Of a stretch of DNA of 64,000 nt, positions 49,180-59,824 are shown piece by piece. Location of the stretch: assembly GCF_020991065.1 (NCBI RefSeq), contig NZ_CP087710.1, positions 3,596,001-3,660,000 on the forward strand. The letters run 5' to 3'. Position 1 is the stretch's first letter, and each line of letters starts with the position of its first letter. Made by a program: the position numbers and the translations under genes. Below the pieces are notes generated by a model, which was not told where the DNA came from, made no database searches, and was given only the letters and a program-made list of their open reading frames with translations. The stretch is from Nocardioides okcheonensis (GTDB taxonomy: Bacteria; Actinomycetota; Actinomycetes; Propionibacteriales; Nocardioidaceae).

Positions 49180-49323
49180 CTCCGGCCCCCGGCGTCCCGC
49201 CTCGACCGGTCAGTCGTCGAGGACCCAGTCGCCGCCGGCCGAGGTCGGGACTCCGGCCCCCGGCGTCCCGCCCTCGACCGGTCAGTCGTCGAGGACCCAG
49301 TCGCCGCCGGGGCCGAGGTCGGG
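49180..49323. repeat. ~70-bp tandem duplication covering the 3' end of the HTH gene
   Basis: Copy 1 (49180-49249) and copy 2 (49251-49323) are nearly identical; copy 2 has three extra bases (one C near 49272 and two G near 49311). Each begins CTCCGGCCCCCGGCGTCCCG and ends GCCGAGGTCGGG. Copy 2 includes the last codons and stop of the leftward HTH gene (GDWVLDD), so copy 1 is a leftover duplicate of the gene end. The extra bases show the copies have diverged by small indels. Confidence 0.85.
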
Positions 49324-49953
49324 TGGGGGAGGCGCGGGCCGCACCGGACGGAGCGCCACCGCGCGGCGAAGGCGCTCCTCGCGCACCTCGTCGAGGTGGA
49401 TCGCCTCCGCGACCAGCTGGGGGCGTGCCGGGTGGTCGACGGGCGTCCCGCGCACCCGACGCAGCACCCGACGCCAGGGAGCGTGGTGGTAGCGCACCCG
49501 CGGCACCTGCCAGCGCCGGGACCGGGCCCGCCATCGCGCATCGAGGCCGGTCGTCATCGCGTCCCGGGGCACCCACCACCCGGTGACCTCGAGGTCGACG
49601 TGCGCCGGGTACCGCCGGCGACCCCGGTCGCGCCCGCCGTCGTCGCGCATCGGCTCCACCTCGGCACCCGTCTCCTCGTCGAGGAGCCGGACGCGCACCC
49701 GCGCGAGCCGCAACATCTCCACGACCACGTCGGCCCGCGGGCTCGTGCGCGCGGTCTCCCACCGGGCGACCCGCGACTGCGAGACGCCGAGGATCGCCGC
49801 CAGACCCCGCTGCGAGACGTCCAGGATCCGCCGGACGCGTCGTACGAGCCCCGGCACCCCGCCGTCGTGCGGCCCGAGCAGGTACGCGTCGACCTCGGCG
49901 TCGGTCCACTCGCTCATCGCTTCCGGATCGACCCGCTGCACGCTGATCGTCAT
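49282..49953 (-). CDS. XRE-type helix-turn-helix DNA-binding protein
   Basis: The 223-residue protein has an HTH domain at about 34-80 (LVRRVRRILDVSQRGLAAIL; GVSQSRVARWETARTSPRAD). A ~120-residue Arg-rich C-terminal part follows (VTGWWVPRDAMT; RYHHAPWRRVLRRVRGTP) that I do not recognise. ATG 49953 is preceded by GGAGGAGG. Its 3' end has been tandemly duplicated. The target is unknown; the 294-bp upstream gap carries a strong hairpin. Confidence 0.75.
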   Translation of the reverse strand: MTISVQRVDPEAMSEWTDAEVDAYLLGPHDGGVPGLVRRVRRILDVSQRGLAAILGVSQSRVARWETARTSPRADVVVEMLRLARVRVRLLDEETGAEVEPMRDDGGRDRGRRRYPAHVDLEVTGWWVPRDAMTTGLDARWRARSRRWQVPRVRYHHAPWRRVLRRVRGTPVDHPARPQLVAEAIHLDEVREERLRRAVALRPVRPAPPPPDLGPGGDWVLDD

Positions 49954-50126
49954 CGGTCCTCCTCCACGGCCGGGTGTCGTCCGTCGATCCCACTCCCGGC
50001 CACCGACAACGACGAGTCCGTCCTCCACAGGCATTCTTCGTCCACAGCTCTGTGACCCCGAAGTGGTCCACGCTGGCCGGTCCCGTTCCGCGGCACAGGT
50101 GCCGGAGCCCCCCCCTCTGGCGACAG

Positions 50127-50159
50127 TGGCACCTGAGTCGCTGAGCGACTCAGGTGCCA
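50127..50159. promoter_or_regulatory. perfect 15-bp hairpin with TGA loop
   Basis: TGGCACCTGAGTCGC (50127-50141) pairs exactly with 50145-50159 around TGA. It lies in the 294-bp divergent gap (49954-50247) between the HTH gene and the GNAT gene. It is not downstream of either, so it is more likely an operator or mobile palindrome than a terminator. It shares a GCTGA loop edge with the hairpin at 1471-1504. The rest of the gap shows no gene. Confidence 0.6.
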
Positions 50160-50247
50160 TGGCGGGCCGAACCCCGGCGGGCCGAACCGGGGCGGCTGAC
50201 GGGGCGACGCGACGTCACCCGGCTGGCGTCGGCGCTACCGTCGAGGG

Positions 50248-50706
50248 ATGAGCGAGCCGTTCGTCCCCGCAGGCTTCGAACCACCTCGGTCCCTGGTCGC
50301 GCGGGAGTTCCGCCTCGAGCCGCTCGGGCCGCAGCACAACGAGTCCGACCTGGCGGCGTGGTCCTCCAGCATCGAGCACATCCGCGCGACCCCGGGCTAT
50401 CCCGACGGGCGGTGGCCCCCGCTGGAGGGGATGAGCGCCGAGGACAACCTCGCGGACCTGACGCGGCACGCAGGCGACTTCGAGGCGCGGCGCGGGTTCA
50501 CCTTCACCGTCCTCTCGACTTCCTCCGGCGAGGTGATCGGGTGCGTCTACCTCTACCCGTCCGCCTCGCCCGAGCACGACGTCGAGGTGCAGTCGTGGGT
50601 CCGAGCCGACCACGCCCGTCTCGACGAGGCGCTGGCCGGTGCCGTGCGGGACTGGCTGGCGGAGGCCTGGCCGTGGCTTCGGCCAGACCGACACGGACGA
50701 CCCTGA
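50248..50706 (+). CDS. GNAT-like acetyltransferase
   Basis: The 152-residue protein has a GNAT-like core: AREFRLEPLGPQHNESDLAA, FTVLSTSSGEVIGCVYLYPS and VQSWVRADHARLDEALAGAV. It is compact and the acetyl-CoA loop is not canonical, so catalytic activity is uncertain. TACCGT (50236-50241) lies 6 nt before the ATG, a leaderless pattern; a GAGGG just before the ATG is too close to act as a Shine-Dalgarno. Confidence 0.65.
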   Translation: MSEPFVPAGFEPPRSLVAREFRLEPLGPQHNESDLAAWSSSIEHIRATPGYPDGRWPPLEGMSAEDNLADLTRHAGDFEARRGFTFTVLSTSSGEVIGCVYLYPSASPEHDVEVQSWVRADHARLDEALAGAVRDWLAEAWPWLRPDRHGRP

Positions 50707-50740
50707 ACCGGAGCAGTGCTCCCACGCTGCACGCGCGTCC

Positions 50741-50808
50741 GGCTCGGCCTCATGTCTGGCTCGGCCGCACGTCAGGCTCGACCGCACGTCTGGCTCCGCC
50801 GTACGTCC
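50741..50808. repeat. four tandem 17-bp repeats (iteron-like)
   Basis: Units begin GGCTCGGCC and end with a (A/C)(C/T)GTC-like core: 50741-50757, 50758-50774, 50775-50791 and 50792-50808, differing at 1-4 positions. The 17-bp period is not a multiple of three, so it is not a protein repeat. It lies 74 bp before the GH3 lipoprotein start in a 175-bp gap and could be a regulator-binding array. Confidence 0.75.
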
Positions 50809-50881
50809 CGCCACAACGCGCACCGCCCGGGCCGGCCGGGCACCCCTCCGCGACCCGCGCGGCGCGTGTCACGATGAGTCG

Positions 50882-52761
50882 GTGGCATCGAGGAGTCGTG
50901 GCGGGTGGTCGTGGCGGGCGCGGGGGAGCGCCGCTGGTCTCGTGCTGGCCCTCGCGGCGTCGCTCGCCGGGTGCGACAGCAGCGGTGGCGGCGAGGAGTC
51001 GTCGGGCGAGGCCCAGCCTGCCGGCGGCGCCGCGTCCGACGCGGCGGCTGAGGCGCCACCCGGCCCGTCCGAGGAGCTGGGGCTGGTCGAGGGCTGGGGA
51101 CCCGACCGTGCCGAGCTCGATCGTGCGGCCGACCAGGTGGCCCGGCTGAGGCTCCCGGACCTCGCAGGTCAGCTGATCGTCGCGTCGTGGTCGGGGACCC
51201 GCGCGCCCGTGCGGATGGTGCACGACCTGCACCTCGGCGGGGTGATCGCGTTCGACGCCAACGTCGAGTCGGCCGGGCAGGTCCGGGCGGTGAACCGGGC
51301 GCTCGCGCGCTCGGAGCGCAAGCGGGGGTGGCCGCTGTTCCTCGGGGTCGACCAGGAGGGTGGCGTGGTCGAGCGGCTGCGAGGCGTGGCCACCCGCTTC
51401 CCCACCTTCATGAGCACCGGCGCCGCCGGGGACGCCGACCTGACGCGGCGGGCGTACGCCGCGAGCGGCGCGGAGCTGCGCGGGCTGGGCTTCACCGTCG
51501 ACTTCGCGCCCGACGCGGACGTGACCTCCGGGCCGGGGGATCCGACGATCGGGTCCCGGTCCGCCTCGTCCGACCCGGCTCTCGTGGCCGAGCACGTCGT
51601 CGCGGCGGCAGGCGGCTTCTCGAGCGCGGGGGTGCTGCCGGTGGTCAAGCACTTCCCGGGCCACGGGTCCGTGCCCGCCGACAGCCACGTCACGCTCCCC
51701 GTGCAGACGAAGACCCTCAGGCAGCTCGAGCGCTCCGACCTGGTGCCGTTCCGCGAGGCGGTCCGGGCGGGGCTGCCCGCGGTGATGGTCGGTCACCTCG
51801 ACGTGCGCGCGGTCGACCGCGGGGTCCCGTCGTCGCTGTCCCGTCCCGTGGTGACCGGGCTGCTGCGCGACGACCTCGGGTTCGGCGGCCTGGTCGTGAC
51901 CGACGCCCTCGACATGGCGGGCGTCACGCGGGGGCGCGACGCGGGCCGCGCGGCCGTGCAGGCGGTCCGGGCCGGCGCCGACGTGCTGCTGATGCCGCCC
52001 TCGCCCGCGCTCGCCCGGACGGCCCTCGTGCGGGCGGTCCGGTCCGGCGCGCTCCCGCGGCGGCGCCTGGAGCAGGCCGCGGCGCGGCAGGTCGCCCTGC
52101 TCACCCACCTGCGCGACGGCGGAGGAGCGACCGGGGGAGCCACCGGTGGAGCCACCGAGGGAGCCACCGAGGGAGCCACCGAGGGAGCCACCGGGGCGGC
52201 TCGGGCGGCCTCCCGCGAGCTCTCGGCGGCGGCGGTGACGGTGACCGACGGCGCCTGCACCGGCCCGCTCGTCGGGGCGAGCGTCCATCCCTACGGCGAC
52301 TCAGGGGCGGTGGCGGCCTTCACCGCCGCGGCCGCCGCGCCGGGCTGGAGGTGCTGCTGCGCCGTTCGCCGCCTGCGCGGCTGGTGCGCGCGCACCCCCG
52401 GCCGGAGCGGCGCCGGCACGAGGGGCGCCGGCACTACCGCGAGCGCCGTCGCGAGTGGAGGCGTGACGAGGTGCGTCGCGAGCGGCGCCTCGCCCGCTGG
52501 ACCGCGCAGGAGGACGCGCGCCTCCCGGTCGGGACCTCGGTGGGATTCACCGGCTACCACGACGCTCCGGTCGACGGTGAGGTCGCCGTCGCCACCGACA
52601 GCCCGTGGGTGCTGGGCCAGGTCGCCGCGCCCACCCGGATCGCGACCTACGGGGACACCCCGGCGGCGATGGACGTGCTCGTCGAGGTGCTGCGCGGCGA
52701 GGCCGCGGCGCCGGGACGGCTCCCGGTGACGGTCCCGGGCGTCGGCCGAGCCGGCTGCTGA
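50882..52761 (+). pseudogene. GH3 beta-N-acetylhexosaminidase-like lipoprotein, frameshifted
   Basis: The protein starts at GTG 50882 with a lipoprotein signal (lipobox LAGC, Cys31). The GH3 barrel shows FLGVDQEGGVVERLRG, KHFPGHGSVPADSH (the NagZ-type catalytic His loop) and VVTDALDM with nucleophile Asp341. A GATE-type repeat follows. At about 52337-52341 one base is missing; the second frame continues GLEVLLRRSPPARL to a GH3 C-terminal-like domain (VLGQVAAPTRIATYGDTPAA) and stop 52761. The enzyme would remove terminal GlcNAc, probably from cell-wall fragments outside the membrane. The barrel is complete before the break. Confidence 0.8.
52124..52192 (+). repeat. 12-bp coding tandem repeat (Gly-Ala-Thr-Glu)
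   Basis: The unit GGAGCCACCGAG is repeated about five times with small changes, encoding GGATGGATEGATEGATEGAT inside the GH3 lipoprotein. It sits at the barrel/C-terminal domain junction, so it is a flexible linker that may vary in copy number. Confidence 0.75.
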
Positions 52762-52816
52762 CCCGTCGTCGGCGAGCAGGGCGCAACGAGCAGGGCCCGA
52801 CGAGCAGGGCGAGGCG

Positions 52817-54005
52817 TCAGAACGGATCGACGAGGAGCGCGGTGCCGCGACCGGCCACCCGCGTCAGGACGATCGTGGCCTCGCGCTCGCCGGACAGCGC
52901 CAGCCGCTTGCGCAGCTCCTCCGGCACGACCTGCACGCCGCGCTTCTTGATCGTGAGGCGACCGACGCCGCGCTCGTGCAGCGCGGCGCGGAGCTGCCGC
53001 TCCCGGTAGGGGAGCTCCTCGAGGACGCGGTAGCCGCGGGCGAACGGGGTGCGGAAGGACTCGTCGGAGGTGACGTAGGCGATGTGCTCGTCGACCAGCC
53101 CGCCGCCGACCCCCGCAGCCACCGCGGTGACCAGGCCGGCGCGGATCACCGCGCCGTCGGGCTCGTAGAGGTAGGCGCCCACGTCGCGCACGTGCGTCGC
53201 GTCCTCGCCGGCGGCGGGGGAGTCCTCGTCGGTCAGCGTCGCCAGCCCGGTGGCGCCGATGACGGTGGCCCTCCGGTCGGTGGTGGACAGGTCGGGGGAC
53301 CACAGCACGGCCTCCTTGACCTCCCCGCCGTCGCTGACCCACTCCGCCTCCACCCCGGGCGGGACCAGGTCGTGGTCGATGCCGGGCGCGACCTTCACCA
53401 GGGCGCGCCGGGCGAGCAGGTCGAGCACCCACGGCCACGGAGGGGTCCAGCCGTCGACGTCGAAGACGCGGCCGCGGCCGCTGCGGCGGGCGGGGTCGGC
53501 GAAGGCGGCGTCGAAGCCGCGCGGGTCGAGCGCCGTGGCGTCGCCGGTCTGGACCGCGCCCGGCAGGCCGAGGGCGTCCAGGTTGGCCCGCGCCATCGCG
53601 GCGCGGACCGGGTCGAGCTCGACGCCCGCGGCGATCAGCCCGGCGCGCGCGCGCCACCAGGTCGCCGCCGATCCCGCAGCCGAGGTCGACGACGCTGCCG
53701 CCCGGGATCGCGGCCGCCAGCCGTGCGGCCCGGTGCGCCGCGACCCGCGCCCGGGTCGACTGCTCGAGCGCGTCGGGGGTGAAGAACATCAGGCGTGCGG
53801 CCTCGCCCAGCTTGGCCACCCCCCGCTCGCGCAGCTGGGCCTGGGTCGTCGCGGCCGCGGCCCGCTCGGGGTCCGGCTCGACGCGGCGCACGGCGCCGGC
53901 GACCCGGACGGGATCGCCCGCGTGCTCGGCCCACGCCTGCGCGGCGACCTCCAGCAACCGGGTGCCGTCGGAGGTGCGCAACCACGCCAGCGTCTCGAGC
54001 TCCAC
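52817..54005 (-). pseudogene. THUMP-like class I SAM-dependent methyltransferase, frameshifted
   Basis: The N-terminal part (GTG 54005) has LGEAARLMFFTPDALEQSTR and the SAM motif GGSVVDLGCGIGGDLVARAR. Within the GC run at about 53642-53654 two bases are missing; restoring one GC unit joins it to AGLIAAGVELDPVRAAMARA. The remainder holds AFADPARRSGRGRVFDVD, YLYEPDGAVIRAGLV and the C-terminal RLTIKKRGVQVVPEELRKRL, a THUMP-like domain. The restored length is about 396 residues. RNA modification is likely from the domain; the target is unknown. Loss of a dinucleotide in a repeat run fits slippage or sequencing error. Confidence 0.8.
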
Positions 54006-54057
54006 GCCCGCATCCTGTCAGGCGGCGCGGACGTCGGTCGGGTCGGGAACGGCCTGT

Positions 54058-54120
54058 GCTAGCACTCGGTTGGGGAGAGTGCTAGCGTCAGCCTTGGCAC
54101 TCTCACCCCGAGAATGCCAA
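54058..54120 (+). promoter_or_regulatory. double CIRCE element (HrcA operators)
   Basis: CTAGCACTC-N9-GAGTGCTAG lies at 54059-54085, a CIRCE with a perfect inverted repeat. A second, degenerate copy TTGGCACTC-N9-GAATGCCAA lies at 54094-54120. They precede groES by about 100 bp. HrcA repression of groESL, lifted by heat or misfolded protein, follows from established knowledge. The rest of the 215-bp gap (54006-54220) shows no gene. Confidence 0.93.
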
Positions 54121-54220
54121 TGCCCGTGGCTCCGGCTCGATCCCCGCGACGGCGTGCCGATCACTCCACGGGACCACGTCCTGAAGAAAACGTGCCAGAG
54201 AAAGTGGAGGTTGATCCGAA

Positions 54221-54514
54221 GTGTCGGTCAACATCAAGCCCCTCGAGGACCGCATCGTCGTCCGCCCGCTCGACGCCGAGCAGACCACCGCCTCCGGCCT
54301 GGTCATCCCGGACACCGCGAAGGAGAAGCCCCAGGAGGGCGAGGTCCTCGCGATCGGCCCCGGTCGTGTCGACGACAAGGGCAACCGCGTCCCGGTCGAC
54401 GTCGCGGTGGGTGACAAGGTCATCTACAGCAAGTACGGCGGCACCGAGGTCAAGTACGCCGGCGAGGAGTTCCTGATCCTCTCCGCCCGCGACGTCCTCG
54501 CCGTCGTCTCCTGA
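54221..54514 (+). CDS. groES: co-chaperonin GroES
   Basis: The 97-residue protein has [19 protein letters not shown], the mobile loop around [18 protein letters not shown], and [16 protein letters not shown]. It caps GroEL during ATP-driven protein folding. The GTG start at 54221 has GGAGG 10 nt upstream. It is controlled by the double CIRCE and followed by groEL 83 bp downstream. Confidence 0.97.
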   Translation: MSVNIKPLEDRIVVRPLDAEQTTASGLVIPDTAKEKPQEGEVLAIGPGRVDDKGNRVPVDVAVGDKVIYSKYGGTEVKYAGEEFLILSARDVLAVVS

Positions 54515-54524
54515 CGCACCTGGC

Positions 54525-54553
54525 ATCCCGGCCGGCTTCGTGCCGGCCGGGAT
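54525..54553 (+). terminator. hairpin between groES and groEL
   Basis: ATCCCGGCCGGC (54525-54536) pairs exactly with 54542-54553 around TTCGT. Because groEL follows 44 nt later on the same strand, it may partly terminate the transcript or act as a processing or stability element that sets the GroES:GroEL ratio. Confidence 0.65.
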
Positions 54554-54573
54554 CCGTGCACGTCAGGCCCTGA

Positions 54574-56217
<1,644 letters not shown>

Positions 56218-56231
56218 TCCACCCCTCTCCG

Positions 56232-56275
56232 ACGAGCCTCGAGGCCTGCTCTTCCCGGGCAGCCTCGGGGCTCGT
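56232..56275 (+). terminator. groESL terminator
   Basis: ACGAGCCTCGAGGCCTGC (56232-56249) pairs with GCAGCCTCGGGGCTCGT (56259-56275) with one G-T wobble and one bulged C. It starts 14 nt after the groEL stop. Confidence 0.8.
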
Positions 56276-56389
56276 TGCCGTCTGCCGTGGGGGCGGCCCA
56301 AGGAAACTCCAAGAGCCAGCGCCTAGCGTCGTGCGCGCTCGGGATCAGGGTGGCGCACCGCGTCACGTGGGGAGCTCCGGGGAGTGGGC

Positions 56390-58606
56390 ATGGACGAGCA
56401 CGAACGACGCACGGATCCGCACGAGCTCGACCCGGAGGTCCCGACCTTCGCGCGTCGGACCCTCCTTCGGGTTACCGCCATCGGCGCGGCCGGGGCGGGG
56501 GTCACCACCGCCGGCGCCCTCGCCGGCCCGCCCCTCGCCCGGCGGGGACTGCTGAGTCCCGACGGCATCTTCTCGGCCGCCGGCACGGCGCTCGGTGACA
56601 CCGTCTTCTACCTCGAGGCGTTCCCCACCAGCCCGTTGATCCTCGAGCCCTTCACCGACCGGCTGCCGATCCCCCGGGCGCTCGCGCCCGAGCCCGACTC
56701 GGCGTACAAGGGCTGGACCGACCCACCCGGCCCCGGCAACGGTCAGCAGAACTCGATGCGCAACGAGCGCCACCAGATGTGGCCCAACATGGTCGGCTCC
56801 CCGGACCCGATCGTCTACAAGATCGAGCTGCTGGTGCGGGGACACTCCTTCACGTCCTCCAAGGTGCTCCCGATCGACAAGAACGGGCGCCCGGCCAAGT
56901 CGTTCGACGCCACCGGCAAGGTCTACGCCGCCGGCCAGGTCCGCACGCTGCCGATGAGCACGATCTACGGCTTCAACGGGACCTTCCCGGGACCGATGAT
57001 CAACGCCGAGTACGGCAAGCCGGTGCTGGTCCGGTTCGTCAACAACCTCCACGAGAACCCGTTCGAGCTCGACCGGCAGGACTTCGGTTCGCCGGACTGG
57101 TCGTTCCTCACCCACCTGCACAACGCGCACACGGCACCCGAGAGCGACGGCAACCCGCACTACTCCAGGACCGCCGGCCCGTACGCCAACGGGTACCTGC
57201 CCGGCGCCTGGGTCGACAACCTGTACCTCAACTGGCCCGCGGGCGGCGACGACACCGAGAAGCAGAGCTTCTTCTGGTTCCACGACCACCGCATGGACCA
57301 GACGGGCAGCAACGTCTACAAGGGCATGGTCGGGCTGTATCCGATCTACGACCCGAAGAACGGGATGGACATGGGCGACGAGCGGCAGGGCCTGCGCCTG
57401 CCGGGCGTACGCCACGACCACGCCGACGGGTCCTTCGACGTCGACTACGACATCCCGCTCGCCTTCTACGACACGCGCCTCGACGACGGCGTCACCACCC
57501 ACAAGGACATCCACGACATCGAGGGCGACTTCCCCGAGGCGAAGAACCCGGCCAAGCACCCGGAGTGGTGGGGCAAGACCTTCTTCAAGCACTTCCCCAA
57601 CCACGGGTTCGTCGGCGACATCTTCACCGTCAACGGCACCGCCTACCCGGTGATGGAGGTGAAGCGCCGCAAGTACCGCCTCCGCTTCCTCGACGCCTCG
57701 ATCGCCCGCATCTACGACTTCCAGCTGATGAGCTCGACCCAGGGCCCGAGGTCCGCGGTGTCGCTCGGCTACACCGGTGACGACCTGCAGGGGCAGTACC
57801 GGATCCCCGACGGCCAGCAGTGCATGAAGTTCACCCAGATCGCCTCTGACGGCGGGCTGCTGCCGTTCCCCATCGAGCGTGACAACTTCGAGCTGTGGCC
57901 GGCGAAGCGGCGCGAGGTGATCGTCGACTTCAGCCGCTACCAGGACGGGACGCCGACGACCAAGGGCGACGTGGTCTACCTGACCAACGTGATGCGGATG
58001 CCGGACGGCCGGATGTGGAGCAACTCGCTGCGCTCCACGCCGGACCCCGCCTACAAGGTGCCGGTCCTGAAGTTCGTCATCGGCGACGTCGCCGAGGACA
58101 ACAGCGTCGTCCCGCAGCAGATGCGCCCGCTGCCGCCGCTGCCGCCCAACTGGAAGTCCATGATGGACAACCGCCTCGTCTTCGAGGTCAAGCGCGGCAG
58201 CCTCGGCGGTGAGGTCGAGTGGCTGGTCAACGGGCAGGCGTTCACGCCGGAGTCGGTGGCGCGCAGCCTGAAGAACCCGGCGGGCAAGACCCCGCTCGCG
58301 ATCCAGAAGAAGGGCAGCTTCAACCTCTGGGAGATCCGCAACGGCGGCGGCGGCTGGGTCCACCCGTTCCACCTGCACATGGAGGAGCACCGCACCGTCA
58401 TGCGCGGCGGCAAGGACGTCTCGCTCAAGGCGGACCCAGGACATCCCGAGGACATGTCGCGCGAGGACCTGGTCGCGCTCGACCCCGGTGAGTCGGTCAT
58501 CGTCTACCGCGGCTTCCGCGACTTCGTCGGGCCCTACGTGGCGCACTGCCACAACCTCGCCCACGAGGACCACGCCATGATGTTCGGTTGGGCGATCTCG
58601 CCGTGA
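56390..58606 (+). CDS. Tat-exported multicopper oxidase
   Basis: The 738-residue protein has a Tat-like signal (FARRTLLRVTAIGAAGAG). The four copper motifs are all present: THLHNAH (His242, 244), FWFHDHRM (His298, 300), HPFHLHMEEH (His658, 661, 663) and VAHCHNLAHEDH (His719, type 1 Cys720, His721, 725, 728). It resembles bilirubin oxidase/CotA-type enzymes, including GFNGTFPGPMI. It should oxidise phenols, metal ions or pigments with O2 outside the membrane; the substrate is unknown. ATG 56390 has GGGGAG at good spacing. Its stop overlaps the start of a membrane protein gene. It is larger than three-domain CotA (~510 residues). Confidence 0.9.
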   Translation: MDEHERRTDPHELDPEVPTFARRTLLRVTAIGAAGAGVTTAGALAGPPLARRGLLSPDGIFSAAGTALGDTVFYLEAFPTSPLILEPFTDRLPIPRALAPEPDSAYKGWTDPPGPGNGQQNSMRNERHQMWPNMVGSPDPIVYKIELLVRGHSFTSSKVLPIDKNGRPAKSFDATGKVYAAGQVRTLPMSTIYGFNGTFPGPMINAEYGKPVLVRFVNNLHENPFELDRQDFGSPDWSFLTHLHNAHTAPESDGNPHYSRTAGPYANGYLPGAWVDNLYLNWPAGGDDTEKQSFFWFHDHRMDQTGSNVYKGMVGLYPIYDPKNGMDMGDERQGLRLPGVRHDHADGSFDVDYDIPLAFYDTRLDDGVTTHKDIHDIEGDFPEAKNPAKHPEWWGKTFFKHFPNHGFVGDIFTVNGTAYPVMEVKRRKYRLRFLDASIARIYDFQLMSSTQGPRSAVSLGYTGDDLQGQYRIPDGQQCMKFTQIASDGGLLPFPIERDNFELWPAKRREVIVDFSRYQDGTPTTKGDVVYLTNVMRMPDGRMWSNSLRSTPDPAYKVPVLKFVIGDVAEDNSVVPQQMRPLPPLPPNWKSMMDNRLVFEVKRGSLGGEVEWLVNGQAFTPESVARSLKNPAGKTPLAIQKKGSFNLWEIRNGGGGWVHPFHLHMEEHRTVMRGGKDVSLKADPGHPEDMSREDLVALDPGESVIVYRGFRDFVGPYVAHCHNLAHEDHAMMFGWAISP

Positions 58607-59760
58607 GCACCGTGTCGATGGCGCGGCGGGCCCCCGTGGCAGCGGAGGAGCGGGGCCCGACGACACGCGCGGTGCCGTGGCTGTCGGTCGTGCTGCCGCT
58701 GGCGGTCCTGCTGGCGCTGGCCGACGAGTTCTGGGTCGTGGTGCTGCGCACGAGCGTCGGGTCCATCGAGCGGACCTCTGCGCCGGCCCTCAGCTGGCTG
58801 CGCGAGTCGGTGGAGCTGCTCCCGGTCTACGTGGTCGCGGTGGTGGCGGCACTCGCCGTCGCGTGCCGATGGTGGGGAGACCGGCCGCGCGGTCGTGGTC
58901 CGGTCCTCGGGACGATCGTGCTCGTGGCCCTCGCCGCCGCGGTCGCCGCCGGGACGATCCTGCTGGCGAGCTCGCTGTGGGACTACCACCTCCAGAGCCT
59001 CGCGCTGGTCCACCACGTGGAGGACCACGGCGGCTGCGACAGCGCCTGCCTGGCGGCCCGGGAGAGCGCCTCGCTGGCCGTGCAGCTGCGGGCCGTGGCG
59101 GTCGGGTTCGCCCTCATCCTCGCCACCGACCTGGCACTGGTCGCGTGGGCGGTGGCGCTGCGCGGGGGCCCGCTCCCCGCCGCCGTCCGCCGTCGGGGCG
59201 CCACCGCCACGGAGGCCCGCCCGGCAGTCCTCGCCCTGGCCCTGCTGCTCGTCGGCTCGGGCCTGGTCCACGCGGCCGTCGTGCCCGAGCACCTGGACGA
59301 GTGGTGGGCCGCCGGTGTCTTCTTCGTCGTCGTCCTCCTCGCCCAGCTCGCCTCGGCGCTCTGGGTGTGGCGACGCCCCGGGCGGGCGGCCCTCGTGACC
59401 GCAGCCGTCGGTTCCGCAGCGCTGCTGGTCCTCTGGGCGGTGTCCCGAGCCGTCGGCCTGCCCCTCGGCCCGGAGGCCGGGGAGCCCGAGGCGGTCGGGC
59501 TGGCCGACCTCTGCGCCGGTGTTCTCGAGCTCGCCGCCGTCCTGCTCTGCGTCGCCCTCCTCAGGACCGGGCCGGAGGCGCGCCCCGGCGCGCGCCGGTC
59601 GCCGCACCTGCGGGGCATCGTCCTCGCCGGCATCGTGGCGCTCACGGTGCTCGGGATCGGCGGCAGCACGCTGCCCGGCGTGGACCTGCTGTCCGGGACG
59701 GGCGGCCACGCGGAGGTGGACGCCGGTGATGGTGCCGAGGGGACCGGGGCCACGGACTGA
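58603..59760 (+). CDS. polytopic membrane protein coupled to the multicopper oxidase
   Basis: The 385-residue protein has about nine to eleven hydrophobic segments. A hallmark is GLVHAAVVPEHLDEWWAAGVFF, with two His, Glu and Trp at the start of a helix, and a Cys-containing loop HVEDHGGCDSACLA. It ends in a short acidic, Gly-rich tail. I do not recognise the family. The GTG start overlaps the oxidase stop (GTGA), so the two are made together. Electron transfer to, or copper or substrate supply for, the oxidase is a guess from context. Confidence 0.7.
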   Translation: MSTVSMARRAPVAAEERGPTTRAVPWLSVVLPLAVLLALADEFWVVVLRTSVGSIERTSAPALSWLRESVELLPVYVVAVVAALAVACRWWGDRPRGRGPVLGTIVLVALAAAVAAGTILLASSLWDYHLQSLALVHHVEDHGGCDSACLAARESASLAVQLRAVAVGFALILATDLALVAWAVALRGGPLPAAVRRRGATATEARPAVLALALLLVGSGLVHAAVVPEHLDEWWAAGVFFVVVLLAQLASALWVWRRPGRAALVTAAVGSAALLVLWAVSRAVGLPLGPEAGEPEAVGLADLCAGVLELAAVLLCVALLRTGPEARPGARRSPHLRGIVLAGIVALTVLGIGGSTLPGVDLLSGTGGHAEVDAGDGAEGTGATD

Positions 59761-59824
59761 CGTGTGACACCGGTGTTACGTGGGCGGACGTCCGGCGAAA
59801 CATCGGCCGGGCAGCATCGACCCC

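Noticed and set aside
49169..49281. Second small gene ending in the duplicated GDWVLDD sequence
   Set aside because: It is a leftover copy of the HTH gene end with no start codon or independent coding sequence.
50741..50808. Possible CRISPR array
   Set aside because: Units are contiguous with no spacers, only 17 bp long, and no cas gene is nearby.
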